Source: Halichondria panicea
Lineage: Eukaryota; Porifera; Demospongiae; Suberitida; Halichondriidae
Reading direction: 5' to 3'
Length of the DNA stretch: 64,000 nt
Assembly (NCBI RefSeq): GCF_963675165.1
Contig: NC_087391.1
Coordinates: forward strand, 5,860,126 to 5,924,125
Part shown: positions 10,538 to 20,744 of the stretch, piece after piece
Numbering within the stretch: the stretch's first letter is position 1
Layout: every line of letters starts with the position of its first letter
Position numbers and translations under genes: made by a program
Notes under the pieces: generated by a model
Databases searched by the model: none
What the model saw: only the letters and a program-made list of their open reading frames with translations
Told to the model about the DNA's origin: nothing

Positions 10538-13500
10538 ATGCCACTCAGGAAGAGGAGCAACAGGAGCAGTCTCTCTCAGGCAGGGGCTCCAGCAGGTGAG
10601 GGACTAGGCATTGCTCTGTACTGAAGGGTGGTGAGGTATACATATCAGTATATCAGGGCGTTATCATAACGTTCCATCTGTAGGGGCGTACCTAGCTACA
10701 GTATTAAGTATAGAGTAATTACGTACCATAATGTGTACACAGGCAAGAGGGTTCTGCTGTCGTGGAATAGATCATCATTTGGTCGTATGATGGAGGCCAT
10801 TGGAGTGGGGCTGGGAGGAGACCAACACACCACCCTGCGTTAGTCATTGTGCGTCTTCATTCATTGCTCTAGTTCACACACTGCAGCCATTGAACCATCC
10901 ATGCTCCAGAAGAAGCTTTCAGCATCCTTCAGTTTTGACAAAGTATGTCTCATAGTGTGTGTGTGTATGGTGTGTATGACTGGTGTGTGTGCGTATGGTG
11001 TGTATGACTGGTGTGTGTGCGTATGGTGTGTATGACTGGTGTGTGTGTGTATGGTGTGTATGACTGGTGTGTGTGCGTATGGTGTGTATGACTGGTGTGT
11101 GTGGGTATGGTGTGTATGACTGGTGTGTGTGCGTAATGGTGTGTATGACTGGTGTGTGTGCGTATGGTGTGTATGACTGGTGTGTGTGCGTATGGTGTGT
11201 ATGACTGGTGTGTGTGTGTATGGTGTGTATGACTGGTGTGTGTGCGTATGGTGTGTATGACTGGTGTGTGTGTGTAGCCTGCAGTAACTGAGTTCTGTGA
11301 AGGTCTGGCTGATTACTGTGCTAATATACAACGCTTCAGAATGGCACTGTCTCCTGCCAAAGCTGCTGGTGGTGCTCACATAACGTGAGTGCATGTGTGT
11401 AACTCCTCCTCCACACTATCCCCTCCCCCTCCCCCGCCAGTGTGAGGGTGTGTGGTCTTGAGAGCCTCATACGCATTCTCCTGGGAGTGGACTGTCTGCA
11501 ACCCTCCATTGTAATACTCCTTCTTGACAAACTATCTGCCAGCACAATGGTTGGTCAGAGGTACGCTGGTTTATGCTGTTGGCTTGTTATTGTGTGTACC
11601 TGCTCACAGCTCCAAGGATGAGCAAGAGTTGTCTACACTGATACTGCATCAGCTACAGATGTTGGACCACCTTGTACAGGGAAAGGTGGGGAGTGTGCCG
11701 ACGCTACACAACTGTACATGTATAGGTCTATGTGTGTAATAAACTGTTAATGTTTGCAGGAGTTTTGCTCTAAACTAATGGAGGTGGTGGGTGCAGTTTC
11801 CCCTGAAGTGCAAAGAGAGATTGTTACTGCTCTGCCACACATTGTAGATGATCCACAACATGGTGAAGCAGCCATACTACTCAAGTACGATTGATATAAA
11901 ATAGAAATAAACGCAAAAAGTAACACCCAATGTGGGGCTCGAACCCACGACCCTCAGATTAAGAGTCTGATGCTCTACCGACTGAGCTAATTGGGCTGGT
12001 TGAATGGACTATGTAATATTTTTCTTCTTATATTCATGTTTCAGGTCCATGCTCAGTGACTCTCCATTACTTACTGCTCCAATAATGGATGCTTTATCCA
12101 ACCTAATCATTGATGGACACATTGCAGCAGAGGTACAAAAGTTATAGTTGATTTCTACAGCTACTCTTTGTCACAGATTCTGGATATAGCAATGGAACAA
12201 TTGCAAACTGCCACTTTGACTGACCTCCCAGCCATTATACAGTTCATCATGCAGCATGTCACAACTAAGAATGCTCAAGAGGTGAGTCTAAGCATGTCAA
12301 CACTCTCTGCTACTCATTATTATACAGCTCATTGGAGAGTTCCGGTCTAAACTGTGTCTGGACTTCAGTCCCCTTCATGCTAATGTGATGACCTCTACGC
12401 CCCTTCATGCTCCTAGGGGGACCAGGAAGTAAGCCCCTTCACTCATCACACTCCACCCCCACCACTCCTCACACTCCTCACAGAGTATCTGCTGAACTAT
12501 CTGCTCACTTTGTAGTGTTTGACAGCATTGCTGCCATCACTAGACTACTCAAGCCTGTCGCTGATGGTTGGCTAAAGGTACTATACACCATACACTGTGT
12601 GTGTGTGTACTGGCATATTGTCTACAGGCTATAGAGGCTGTTAGTGAACCTAGCGATCATCGGGTCATCGACATTCTTGTTCTTTTCTTCCTCCACTCCA
12701 TCCGAGGACGGAGGAAGAGTGTAGAGACACTACTGACCAATAAGATAAGAGCTGGGGCTTTCAGTGATGACCTCATCAGTGAAACACTAGGATCCCATGC
12801 TAAGGTACGCTCCACACCCACACCACCCACACATACCACACCCACACCACCCACACATACCACCCACACATACCACACCCCACACACACTCCTCACATAC
12901 TCCTCACAGGCACTGACGGAATATTTCTCGTCCATCTTGGTGCTGTGTGATAATCTAATATGCTCTGCGTCACCAACTGTTTCCTCGTTTGCTGCCTCTC
13001 TCTACAAGCACCTCTTTGCAGCGCTAGACATACCCTACCAACAGGTGACGTATAGTCATGTGACTCATACAATCAGTCATGTGACGCATACAATCAGTCA
13101 TGTGACGCATACAGTCTAATCATGTGATCATACAGGCGGTGGTGGGAGCGCTCATAATGCACATCAACAATGGTTTGAGTGGCGAGGTGGACAGAGCGCT
13201 GAGTCTTCTCCTGGATCTAGTCCACACACACTTCACTGCCATGCAGCGATTTGCAGTACTCGTTAAGGTACAGCAGGGAGTGTGTGTATTGTGTGCCCAC
13301 CCACTCACATGCAGTAAGTGTGTATATTGTGTGTATTGTGTGTGCCCACCCACTCACATGCAGGGAGTGTGTGTATTGTGTGTATTGTGTGTGCCCACCC
13401 ACTCACATGCAGTGAGTGTGTGTATTGTGTGTATTGTGTGTGCCCACCCACTCACATGCAGTGAGTGTGTGTATTGTGTGTATTGTGTGTACCCGCCCAC

Positions 13501-15575
13501 TCACATGCAGGGAGTGTTGGATCGACTGGAGTACTTGACTACAGCTCAGATACGCAAGTTGTACCAAGTGCTGGCAGTGTTGGGGTTTTCTGACCCAGAA
13601 AGGGGATCAGCCATTCAAGATGAGCTGAGGATACTCATTCGCAAACAGTTGCTACACACTGAGCAAAGGTAAAGTGTGTGCCTGTGTGTGTTGTGTGTAT
13701 AGTGTGACCCTCCGCCCACACACACACAGCTACCGTCATATGGGCATCATAGGAGCAGTGACAAGCGTGAAGCAGCTCACAAATGAAGGGGACCCACTGT
13801 CCTCATCCTTATCCCTCACTGCCTCCAGGAAACAAATGGTTAGTCTCCCCCTCCCCCCACCCCCCACACACACACCCCACCCCCACACACACCCCCACAC
13901 ACACACTCTGAGCTAACTCTCTTTCTCTAGGCTGACTCACTGTTGGACCAGGTGATGGAGCTCTGCTCTGTTAGTGTAGATTCTATGATATTGTTTTGTG
14001 AGGAGATGGCAGCAGTGGCCCCAGCTCTGGAGGAACACACACTCAGAGCACTGTCAGAACAGGTACACACCACATGTCAGTCAACCACCATTATACTGTG
14101 TGCATGTGCAGGTCACCTCTAGCTTCCAGGATGATTATCTGGTAGATGCAGCAGATCCTCTGCCTACTGGAGCATCACTCGTACACGCACTGGATACCGT
14201 GGATGAAGGTTGTATTGCTCTCAACATCTTCCCCCTGGTGGGGGGCGAGGGGGCTGAGGGGGTGAGGAGTCTAGCCGCACGCTTTCATTTATTGAAAGTG
14301 TGTGAGGCGGCGGTTAATGGAAGCCTTGAGGGAATAGATGCTCTACTAGGTGAGTGCCCCATCAGTGGAACTCAAGCTCTAGCCACAGCAACAAATTCCT
14401 TATGAGTTTTTTACTCTAAACTTGTGCGCTTACTTGCCACCAGCTGAATGTCATATGGATTTAACGACTTCTTGTTCACACCCCTCCCTCAACCTCAGGG
14501 TGTCCGGTTGTACTGCCTCCTGAAGACCAGTTAACTACAGCGGGATTAGAGGGACTGTCACTGGACAAGTGTCAGGAGATCTGCCTCTCTCTCTTCCACA
14601 CCATCAACTGGTATAGAGAGCTAGTAAGTCCTCCTCCTCCACACGGCACTGTCCCACCCACTCATTCACAGGTGTGTGGGTTCTCTAGCGAGACAGACCC
14701 TGACATGCGAGGGAAGGTATTGCTCAGACTCACAGGGATCACAGAGCTCACTGAGGCCTTGGACAGAGCTATGGCTGCCACACCAGGTTGGGTACCGCCT
14801 CTTGTCAACTCATGGACACCAACCACTAAACCCAAGAAGAAGACGTGAGCTAGCTACTGCTATTATGTGTAGCTCCCATTACATTTGTACAGGAATGAAG
14901 TGAGCCTTGCATCACTGACTGCTGCCACTGTCAATGTTGACAAGGTGAGAGCTATAGCCCCCCCACACACGTACCCCCTCGTGTATAACCCCCCACACAC
15001 ACGTACCCCCTCGTGTATAGCCCCCCTCACACACTCGTACCCCCTCGTGTATAGCCCCCCCCACACTCGTACCCCCTCGTGTATAGCCCCCCACACACAC
15101 GTACCCCCTCGTGTATAGCCCCCCACACACACGTACCCCCTCGTGTATAGCCCCCCACACATGTACCTCCTCATGTATAGGAGGTGACAATAGCTGCTAC
15201 TGACAAGAGTGGTGGTGTAGGGAGGATCAAGGGCTTCTTCAGGGAGCTGGATCTTGGTGTATTCAAGAGCCTGGGGTTCGGAGTCCTCTCTCGCACTTTC
15301 CTGGATTCTGAGTTCCACACTAGGAGCAAAGATGAGCTCAAGATCAGACCACCTCAACTAGTCTTCTTGCTAGAGGACCTCCAGTCCAAGATCAGCACTG
15401 CCTTCACTGTGTTTGGCAGCAAGGTGTGTACAAGTACTAGCCCCTTCATTATCATGTACTCCTGGTTGTATATAGGGCAAGAGTGGTCACTTCACTGGTG
15501 GTGAACTCTCCAAGATGATGGAAACCATTCTGCCTAGTTTGTGTGATCATCTTGACAGCACTTGTGCATTCTTCC

Positions 15576-15615
<40 letters not shown>

Positions 15616-16386
15616 TGTGTGTGTGTGTGTGGTGTGTGAGGTGTGTGTACGTGCATCATGGTATCATTAATAGACTCAGCTGGATGATAATGACGGTATA
15701 GTGGACATGTGTTGTTCCCATGGCGACTACCCTCATCATTGTCTCTGCCTCCATCTCCTGCTCAAGAGTCTCGCTACCTTCTTATCTTGGTGAGACCACA
15801 CCCACACCACACCCACACGACCACACCCCTTCCAGGCCACTTCTATTGGATAGAGACTACAGTAACCTACTCTCCTCCTGTATGGAGACTCTGGCTGCTA
15901 GGAGACAGGCCACACCCACTGGCCCTACCCTACCTCAACAAGCCACGTATGCTTGTATTGGTTCATGTCACTGATAACGACCTCTGCACTCATGCAGAGA
16001 TGCTTGCAAGTATCTGGAGGGCTGTGTCAGTGTACTGCCCACCCTCACTTGTGCTCACTCTCTAGGAAAGCTGTTGGTCGCTCTCACTAAAGTGTGTAAG
16101 GCCAGTCACCTTCACACAACCATAGGTAAGTAAATGATAGCTCTCTACCTCTCCTCACTTGTGTGTGTGTAGGGGAGGTGTGTGGGCGGCTGTTGAGGAG
16201 GGTGTGGCTTGTGAGTGAGGCCACACCCCTTAGGAAGGATGCTCTCGAATATCTACTTAAGTATCACCTTGAGTGGGCGAGGGAGCCCCTAGTCGTTATA
16301 GAGCTAATTAGTGGAGAGGCTGTCCTTGAGTTGATAGGGGACAATGCTGTAGAGGAGGCCACCAAATACCCCACTCTCACAAAGTA

Positions 16387-16429
<43 letters not shown>

Positions 16430-16450
16430 GCGTGCGTGCGTGCGTGTGTG

Positions 16451-16482
<32 letters not shown>

Positions 16483-16508
16483 TGTGTGTGTGTGTGTGTG
16501 TGCGTGCG

Positions 16509-16550
<42 letters not shown>

Positions 16551-17728
16551 CGTGTGTGTGTGTGTGTGTGCGTGTGCGTGCGTGCGTGCATGCGTTATTA
16601 CTCCCTCTACCGTACAGGGCTAGCTATTCCTGGTACTATCGTGTCATGATGTCCAGTCTAGTCCACCAGATCAAGAGCTTACCTCCTCCTCCTAAGAAAG
16701 GTCACCCTCCCTCACAAGAGGAGCTAGAGGAGAGACTACATGTGCTTGAGGTAGCTGCTAGAGTGCTCTTCATTCTAGTCAGCCAAGTCAAGTCCTTCTA
16801 TAAGAGTGCAGTCCTCTCATCATGTCTCAAGGTGTGCCTATAATCTGGGGCATGCAGGCAATAGCTAGCTAGCTAAGGTTCCTATGTTATGGTGTCCATG
16901 CTCTCCTGCCCTGTCCTTCTATAGAATGGCCGTCAGTTTGTGGATGCCTTCCTCAGGTCCGGTATGCTAGTGCTGGATGGACTCTTCAAGACCAGAAAGG
17001 TACCGTCCTGACACGCTACTCCCAGTGTGTACCCAGTGTCTCTCTCTAGGATGATGTGATAGCATTGCTCAAGAATCTACAGCAAAGCACTAGAGTACTA
17101 CAGAGTTATTGTGGACACAGTAAGGTGGCCAAGGACACTAACCTCATCAACAATGTGCCTCAACTCAAGAAAACTCTCGAGCAGTTCTTGTTCAAAGTCA
17201 AGGTGAGTGAGTAGACAACTAGTTACGTGTACATTTACTGTGTGTTTGTGGGCGTGTGTGTGGGCGTGTGTAGGAGCTCCTGAGCAGTCATGGCTGTGCA
17301 GAGGCCTTCTGGATGGGTAACCTCAAGAATAGAGACATAAAGGTTTGCACACAGTGTACTTGTGTATACTAGCCTCCCCCCCACTCTTGCCCCCCCCCCC
17401 CATGTGTATACTAGCCTCCCCTACTCTTGCCCCCCCCCCCCCCTATGTGTATACTAGCCTCCCCCCTACTCTTGCCCTCCCCATGTGTATACTAGCCTCC
17501 CCCACTCTTGCCCCCCCCCATGTGTATACTAGCCTCCCCTACTCTTGCCCCCCCCCCCCTATGTGTATACTAGCCTCCCCCCTACTCTTGCCCTCCCCAT
17601 GTGTATACTAGCCTCCCCCCCACTCTTCCCCCCCCCCCCCCATGTGTATACTAGCCCCCCTACTCTTGCCCTCCCCATTTGTGCAGGGTAGAGAGATTCT
17701 GTCCCAGCTACCCCAGGAAGAGGTGAGC

Positions 17729-17760
<32 letters not shown>

Positions 17761-17915
17761 GCATACATGTGCTTGTAGAGTGATGATGAAGGTGAGAGTG
17801 TCACTAATAGTACGAGTACTGACAGGACTCTTGGAGGTATGTAACGAGTGAGGGATGGGCAATGTTCACCTCTGACCCCTGTGCAGATGACCCCACCAGT
17901 CAAGTGGAAGACTAA
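10538..17915 (+). CDS. FANCD2: Fanconi anaemia group D2 protein
   Basis: More than 20 exons from [19 protein letters not shown] at 10538 to ...DDPTSQVED and TAA at 17913-17915. Matches along FANCD2 in order: [19 protein letters not shown] (11480), [19 protein letters not shown] (11800), [17 protein letters not shown] (12060), [14 protein letters not shown] (12220), [20 protein letters not shown] (12740), [20 protein letters not shown] (13140), [20 protein letters not shown] (13511), [20 protein letters not shown] (13640), and [17 protein letters not shown] (15231). The Lys codon at 13556-13558 in QIRKL corresponds to the monoubiquitylated Lys561 of human FANCD2. Partnered with FANCI it clamps DNA during interstrand crosslink repair. 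Introns contain several minisatellites and an antisense tRNA gene. The C-terminus is acidic, as in orthologues. AATAAA follows at 17918. Confidence 0.95.
10950..11277. repeat. 28-bp TG-rich minisatellite in a FANCD2 intron
   Basis: About 11 copies of tatgactggtgtgtgtgcgt plus atggtgtg, with g/t variants. The acceptor tgtgtgtag of the next exon (starting near 11278) lies at the right end. Confidence 0.9.
11924..11996 (-). tRNA. tRNA-Lys (anticodon CTT)
   Basis: On the minus strand 73 nt fold as a full cloverleaf. The acceptor stem is GCCCAAT/ATTGGGT (one G-U pair) with discriminator G, the D-arm is TAGCTCAGTCGGTAGAGCA, the anticodon stem TCAGA/TCTGA closes a CTCTTAA loop, and the T-arm is GTGGGTTCGAGCCCCAC. 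A-box and B-box promoters are intact and no intron is present. The body is nearly identical to animal tRNA-Lys-CTT. It lies inside an intron of FANCD2 on the opposite strand. Confidence 0.97.
13271..13510 (+). repeat. Acceptor-derived minisatellite before the FANCD2 Lys561 exon
   Basis: Five copies of about 56 bp, each containing cccactcacatgcag followed by (g/t)(g/a)agtgtg. The last is the true 3' splice site, followed by the exon GGAGTGTTGG at 13511. The upstream copies repeat the acceptor and the first exon bases. Confidence 0.85.
14947..15180 (+). repeat. Acceptor-derived C-rich minisatellite in FANCD2
   Basis: Seven copies of about 32 bp (ccccccacacacacgtaccc then cctcgtgtatag). The last copy ends in ctcatgtatag, the acceptor of the exon GAGGTGACAATAGC at 15181. 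Five of the six earlier copies keep the terminal AG; the first reads gtataac. Confidence 0.85.
15579..15648. repeat. TG microsatellite in a FANCD2 intron
   Basis: Interrupted (TG)n directly after the donor AG|gtgtgtg. It ends near 15648. Confidence 0.9.
16385..16592. repeat. (TG/CG)n microsatellite in a FANCD2 intron
   Basis: About 200 bp of alternating purine-pyrimidine (gtgtgcgtgcgtgc) directly after a donor. The CG-containing steps make it a good candidate for Z-DNA. Confidence 0.9.
17357..17687. repeat. C-rich minisatellite of about 36 bp in a FANCD2 intron
   Basis: About nine copies of gtgtatactagcctccccccactcttgccccccc with long C runs (10-14 C). The real acceptor tttgtgcag lies at its right end. 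Confidence 0.9.
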
Positions 17916-18072
17916 TCAATAAATAACCCTACAGGACAATCATTTATCCCATGCCACTTGTTCACTTAATTGTTCATTATTAACATTGTTTTTTTGTATT
18001 ATTATTATTAGTGTCAATAAACAACTGATCGTCATGACAACAATTGAAAGTGAATATGATTTATTGCGTTTA

Positions 18073-18914
18073 TTAGAATCCCAAGTTCTTGAGCCACTTG
18101 ATAACCTGGTCTCTATGGTTACCAATGAGCGTTACACTGCCTGTGATCTCATCAGCTCTACTCCTTAGACCATCCACTCCAAGATGCTGACGCAGCATTC
18201 TCTCCAACACCTACACAAGGGGTCATGGGGGTCATTAGCTAATTAAATGCACTCATTATTGAAAACGCAATCTCAAGCTATGGGCAATCAGCTATAAACG
18301 ATTGTATAATTATATCAATCTTTCAACTTTAGTACCATTTGAACTCAGAAAATCATAAAAAAATTGACATTGGATCCACGGAATTCAAGTTATGGCAGCT
18401 GAAAGAGTACTCAAACCATTGATATAATTAAGCCCAAATAATGGGCAAATACTTTTATCCTTCAAATTTTGATGACACCATTTAAAAGGTCTCCTTCAGA
18501 TAAACATTTTTGACATTGTACTAAAGTTATGGCAGCTGAAACCATGAGTTGGCCCACTTTTTTCTTTGGAGAATAAAATAATTATTTCTGAACGCAATCT
18601 TGTTCTCATTACTATACTATAAACCTACATGCACATACCATGACATCACCGTCGACCTTTGTGACCCTTGTGAGGACTTGACTCCGCCCACTCTTGTAGT
18701 CAGTGTACACGGGAAGATTCTTGTATTTGCTCCTGTGCACACAGAATGGTATTGAGGGTGTGCTACCCACTGGAGCTGGTCGACCAATGGGAGCGCTCCA
18801 TTCACTCAGACCTCGCACACACAACAAGCACTGCAGAACAGAGGATAATGTCATGCAGTGTCTATAGTGTCTTACTTTGCTGGACAATCGAGCTCTCACA
18901 ACGACACCGGCCAT
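18073..18914 (-). CDS. MRPL49: Mitochondrial ribosomal protein L49 (mL49)
   Basis: Three exons: MAGVVVRARLSSK (start 18912-18914), then an exon at about 18837-18641 with LSEWSAPIGRPAPVGSTPSI, PFCVHRSKYKNLPVYTDYKS and GRSQVLTRVTKVDGDVM, and a last exon at about 18213-18073 with VLERMLRQHLGVDGLRSRAD, EITGSVTLIGNHRDQVIKWL and KNLGF then stop. The pattern P-x-F-V-x-RS...N-PVY and the ending K-x-WL-x-x-x-GF are diagnostic for mL49, part of the large mitoribosomal subunit. At about 120 residues it is shorter than the human protein, mainly at the N-terminus. It is tail-to-tail with FANCD2, 157 bp apart, and follows TSR1 on the same strand. The intron 18214-18640 holds a dispersed AT-rich repeat. Confidence 0.88.
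18220..18600. repeat. AT-rich dispersed repeat in the MRPL49 intron
   Basis: The phrase aagttatggcagctgaaa occurs twice (18391-18408 and 18523-18540). A close relative (gaagttatggctgttgaaag) lies in a myosin intron near 46707. aacgcaatct recurs at 18259 and 18592. It is probably a fragment of an interspersed element; its ends are not defined. Confidence 0.45.
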
Positions 18915-19176
18915 ATCACCATGAGTACCACTTGCTCTCACCGTAAACGTTCTAATTATACAACCAGTAAAAAATAATTATTTTTCTCAAAAAAATGATT
19001 ATGGGCGTTATAAAAGAGGGCGTCCTAACCGAGGCTGGTTCTATAATTGGTACATGTTCATAAAACGATCTTTACCTGTAGCAATATTATTATAGATCAA
19101 TAGCCTCGATTATAGGCCGCTGTATTACAAGCAACACAATACACACACAGTCACTATACAGAGTCAATGTATGGGT
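18915..19176. other. Intergenic region, TSR1 3' end to MRPL49 start
   Basis: 262 bp, AT-rich, with an interrupted inverted motif (ccgaggctggttctata near 19029 and tagcctcgattataggcc near 19101) that resembles motifs elsewhere in the window. It must serve as the MRPL49 promoter and TSR1 3' UTR. Confidence 0.5.
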
Positions 19177-20690
19177 TCAAGGTTCAGGGTATAGGGTCCA
19201 GTTGGTGGGTGTGGTTACTGGCTCCTCATACGTCCACTTGGGATAGACTCTCTTATAGAGGTTCATTAGGATCGTGTCTTGTGCCTTGAGTTGACCATCA
19301 AACACACACTTCATATGTCCATGTGTGCCTGTATATTACAAGCAGTGAGAGCTAGTACACACATTAATTGCTCATGTGTGCCTGTATATTACAAGCAGTG
19401 AGAGCTAGTACACACATTAATTGCTCATGTGTGCCTGTATTATTACAAGCAGTGAGAGCTAGTACACACATTAATTGCTACTTACCCAGGGGCTCTTTGA
19501 TATGTCCCCTTCTCCCTAACTTGGTCCGCAACTCAACAGGCTTGAACCAATCAATATCATCTGTACACACAAGATCACACTAGTTACTAGCACACACCAC
19601 GAGTAGCTTTAGTTTACTAATCCACGAATCAAAATCCAAGAGAACATGGCTAGAAGCCTATAGAAGCTGTTAGTTTTCGTCGCATTGTAACCGTTGAGCA
19701 GTTATAGCTGGAATACACACACAGACACACAGACAAACACACACACAGTCAGCTTAATTTACCGTATCCCTCGTGCGGCTACGCCTCGAGGCATAACAAA
19801 GGAAATACGTAGATGTACCTCTGTTGAAGAACATGTATCTGATGACTGCAGATCTCTTGTTGATCTTGTATGGATGCCCACTGAGTATCACTCTCTTGAC
19901 TATCACTCTACTAGGGTTCACACCCACCACACCCCCACTCCCCACCAGCACAGCCTCACCACCTACACAATGAGGGGGCGGAGGGTAACACACACACACA
20001 CACACACACAACACACACCTTCCTGGTGCTTGAAGAGCAGCACTGGTTGCGGAGGGTAGGACACTGGAGCAAACACACTGGCCATGCATACACCGCTATT
20101 AGCCATGTAGCGCTCATACTGTACAGGGAGGGGCCGGGATACTATAGTCATCAGCTTAGTGCATAGTTACCTTGTGTTTGTCTCCTGGAGTGTGCTCTGA
20201 GAATATAGGAGCAGCTGAGAACCTCCTCACACCACAATGAAACACTAACCTCTCCTATATAGAGCAAGAGTTGCAAGTGCACTGCAATCATTGTATTGTA
20301 TTGTACCTTGGATTTGATGGGTTGACTGTAACCAGGACTCTTCTTGACAGCAAAATGCACCACGGACATCTAATATCACACAACATGGTAATAACTACCT
20401 GAGAGATCACATAACCTACCTTATGTTCGTGTGGAAGTAGTCCATACACAAGTGATGGGGGTGAAGCATCTGTTGGGAGGCAGCAATAAAAGAGAGAGAC
20501 GTGAGGAAGGTTGTCAGCTTACCTTGAGGGTAGTTGGCAATGTGTAGAGTGACGTACCAGCCGGGCTACAGCATCACACACATCACACATATCACACACA
20601 TCACACACACTCACGAGTGCTCCGTTGGCCTCCTCTAGACTACACAGAGCTCTCTTCCTGCTCATACCAAACCTCTCAAACTGGAAGATC

Positions 20691-20744
<54 letters not shown>

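Noticed and set aside
16385-16592. Coding Cys/Val-rich insertion in FANCD2
   Set aside because: The frame stays open through the repeat, but a GT donor right after ACAAA and an AG acceptor before GGCTAGCTATTCC fit an intron.
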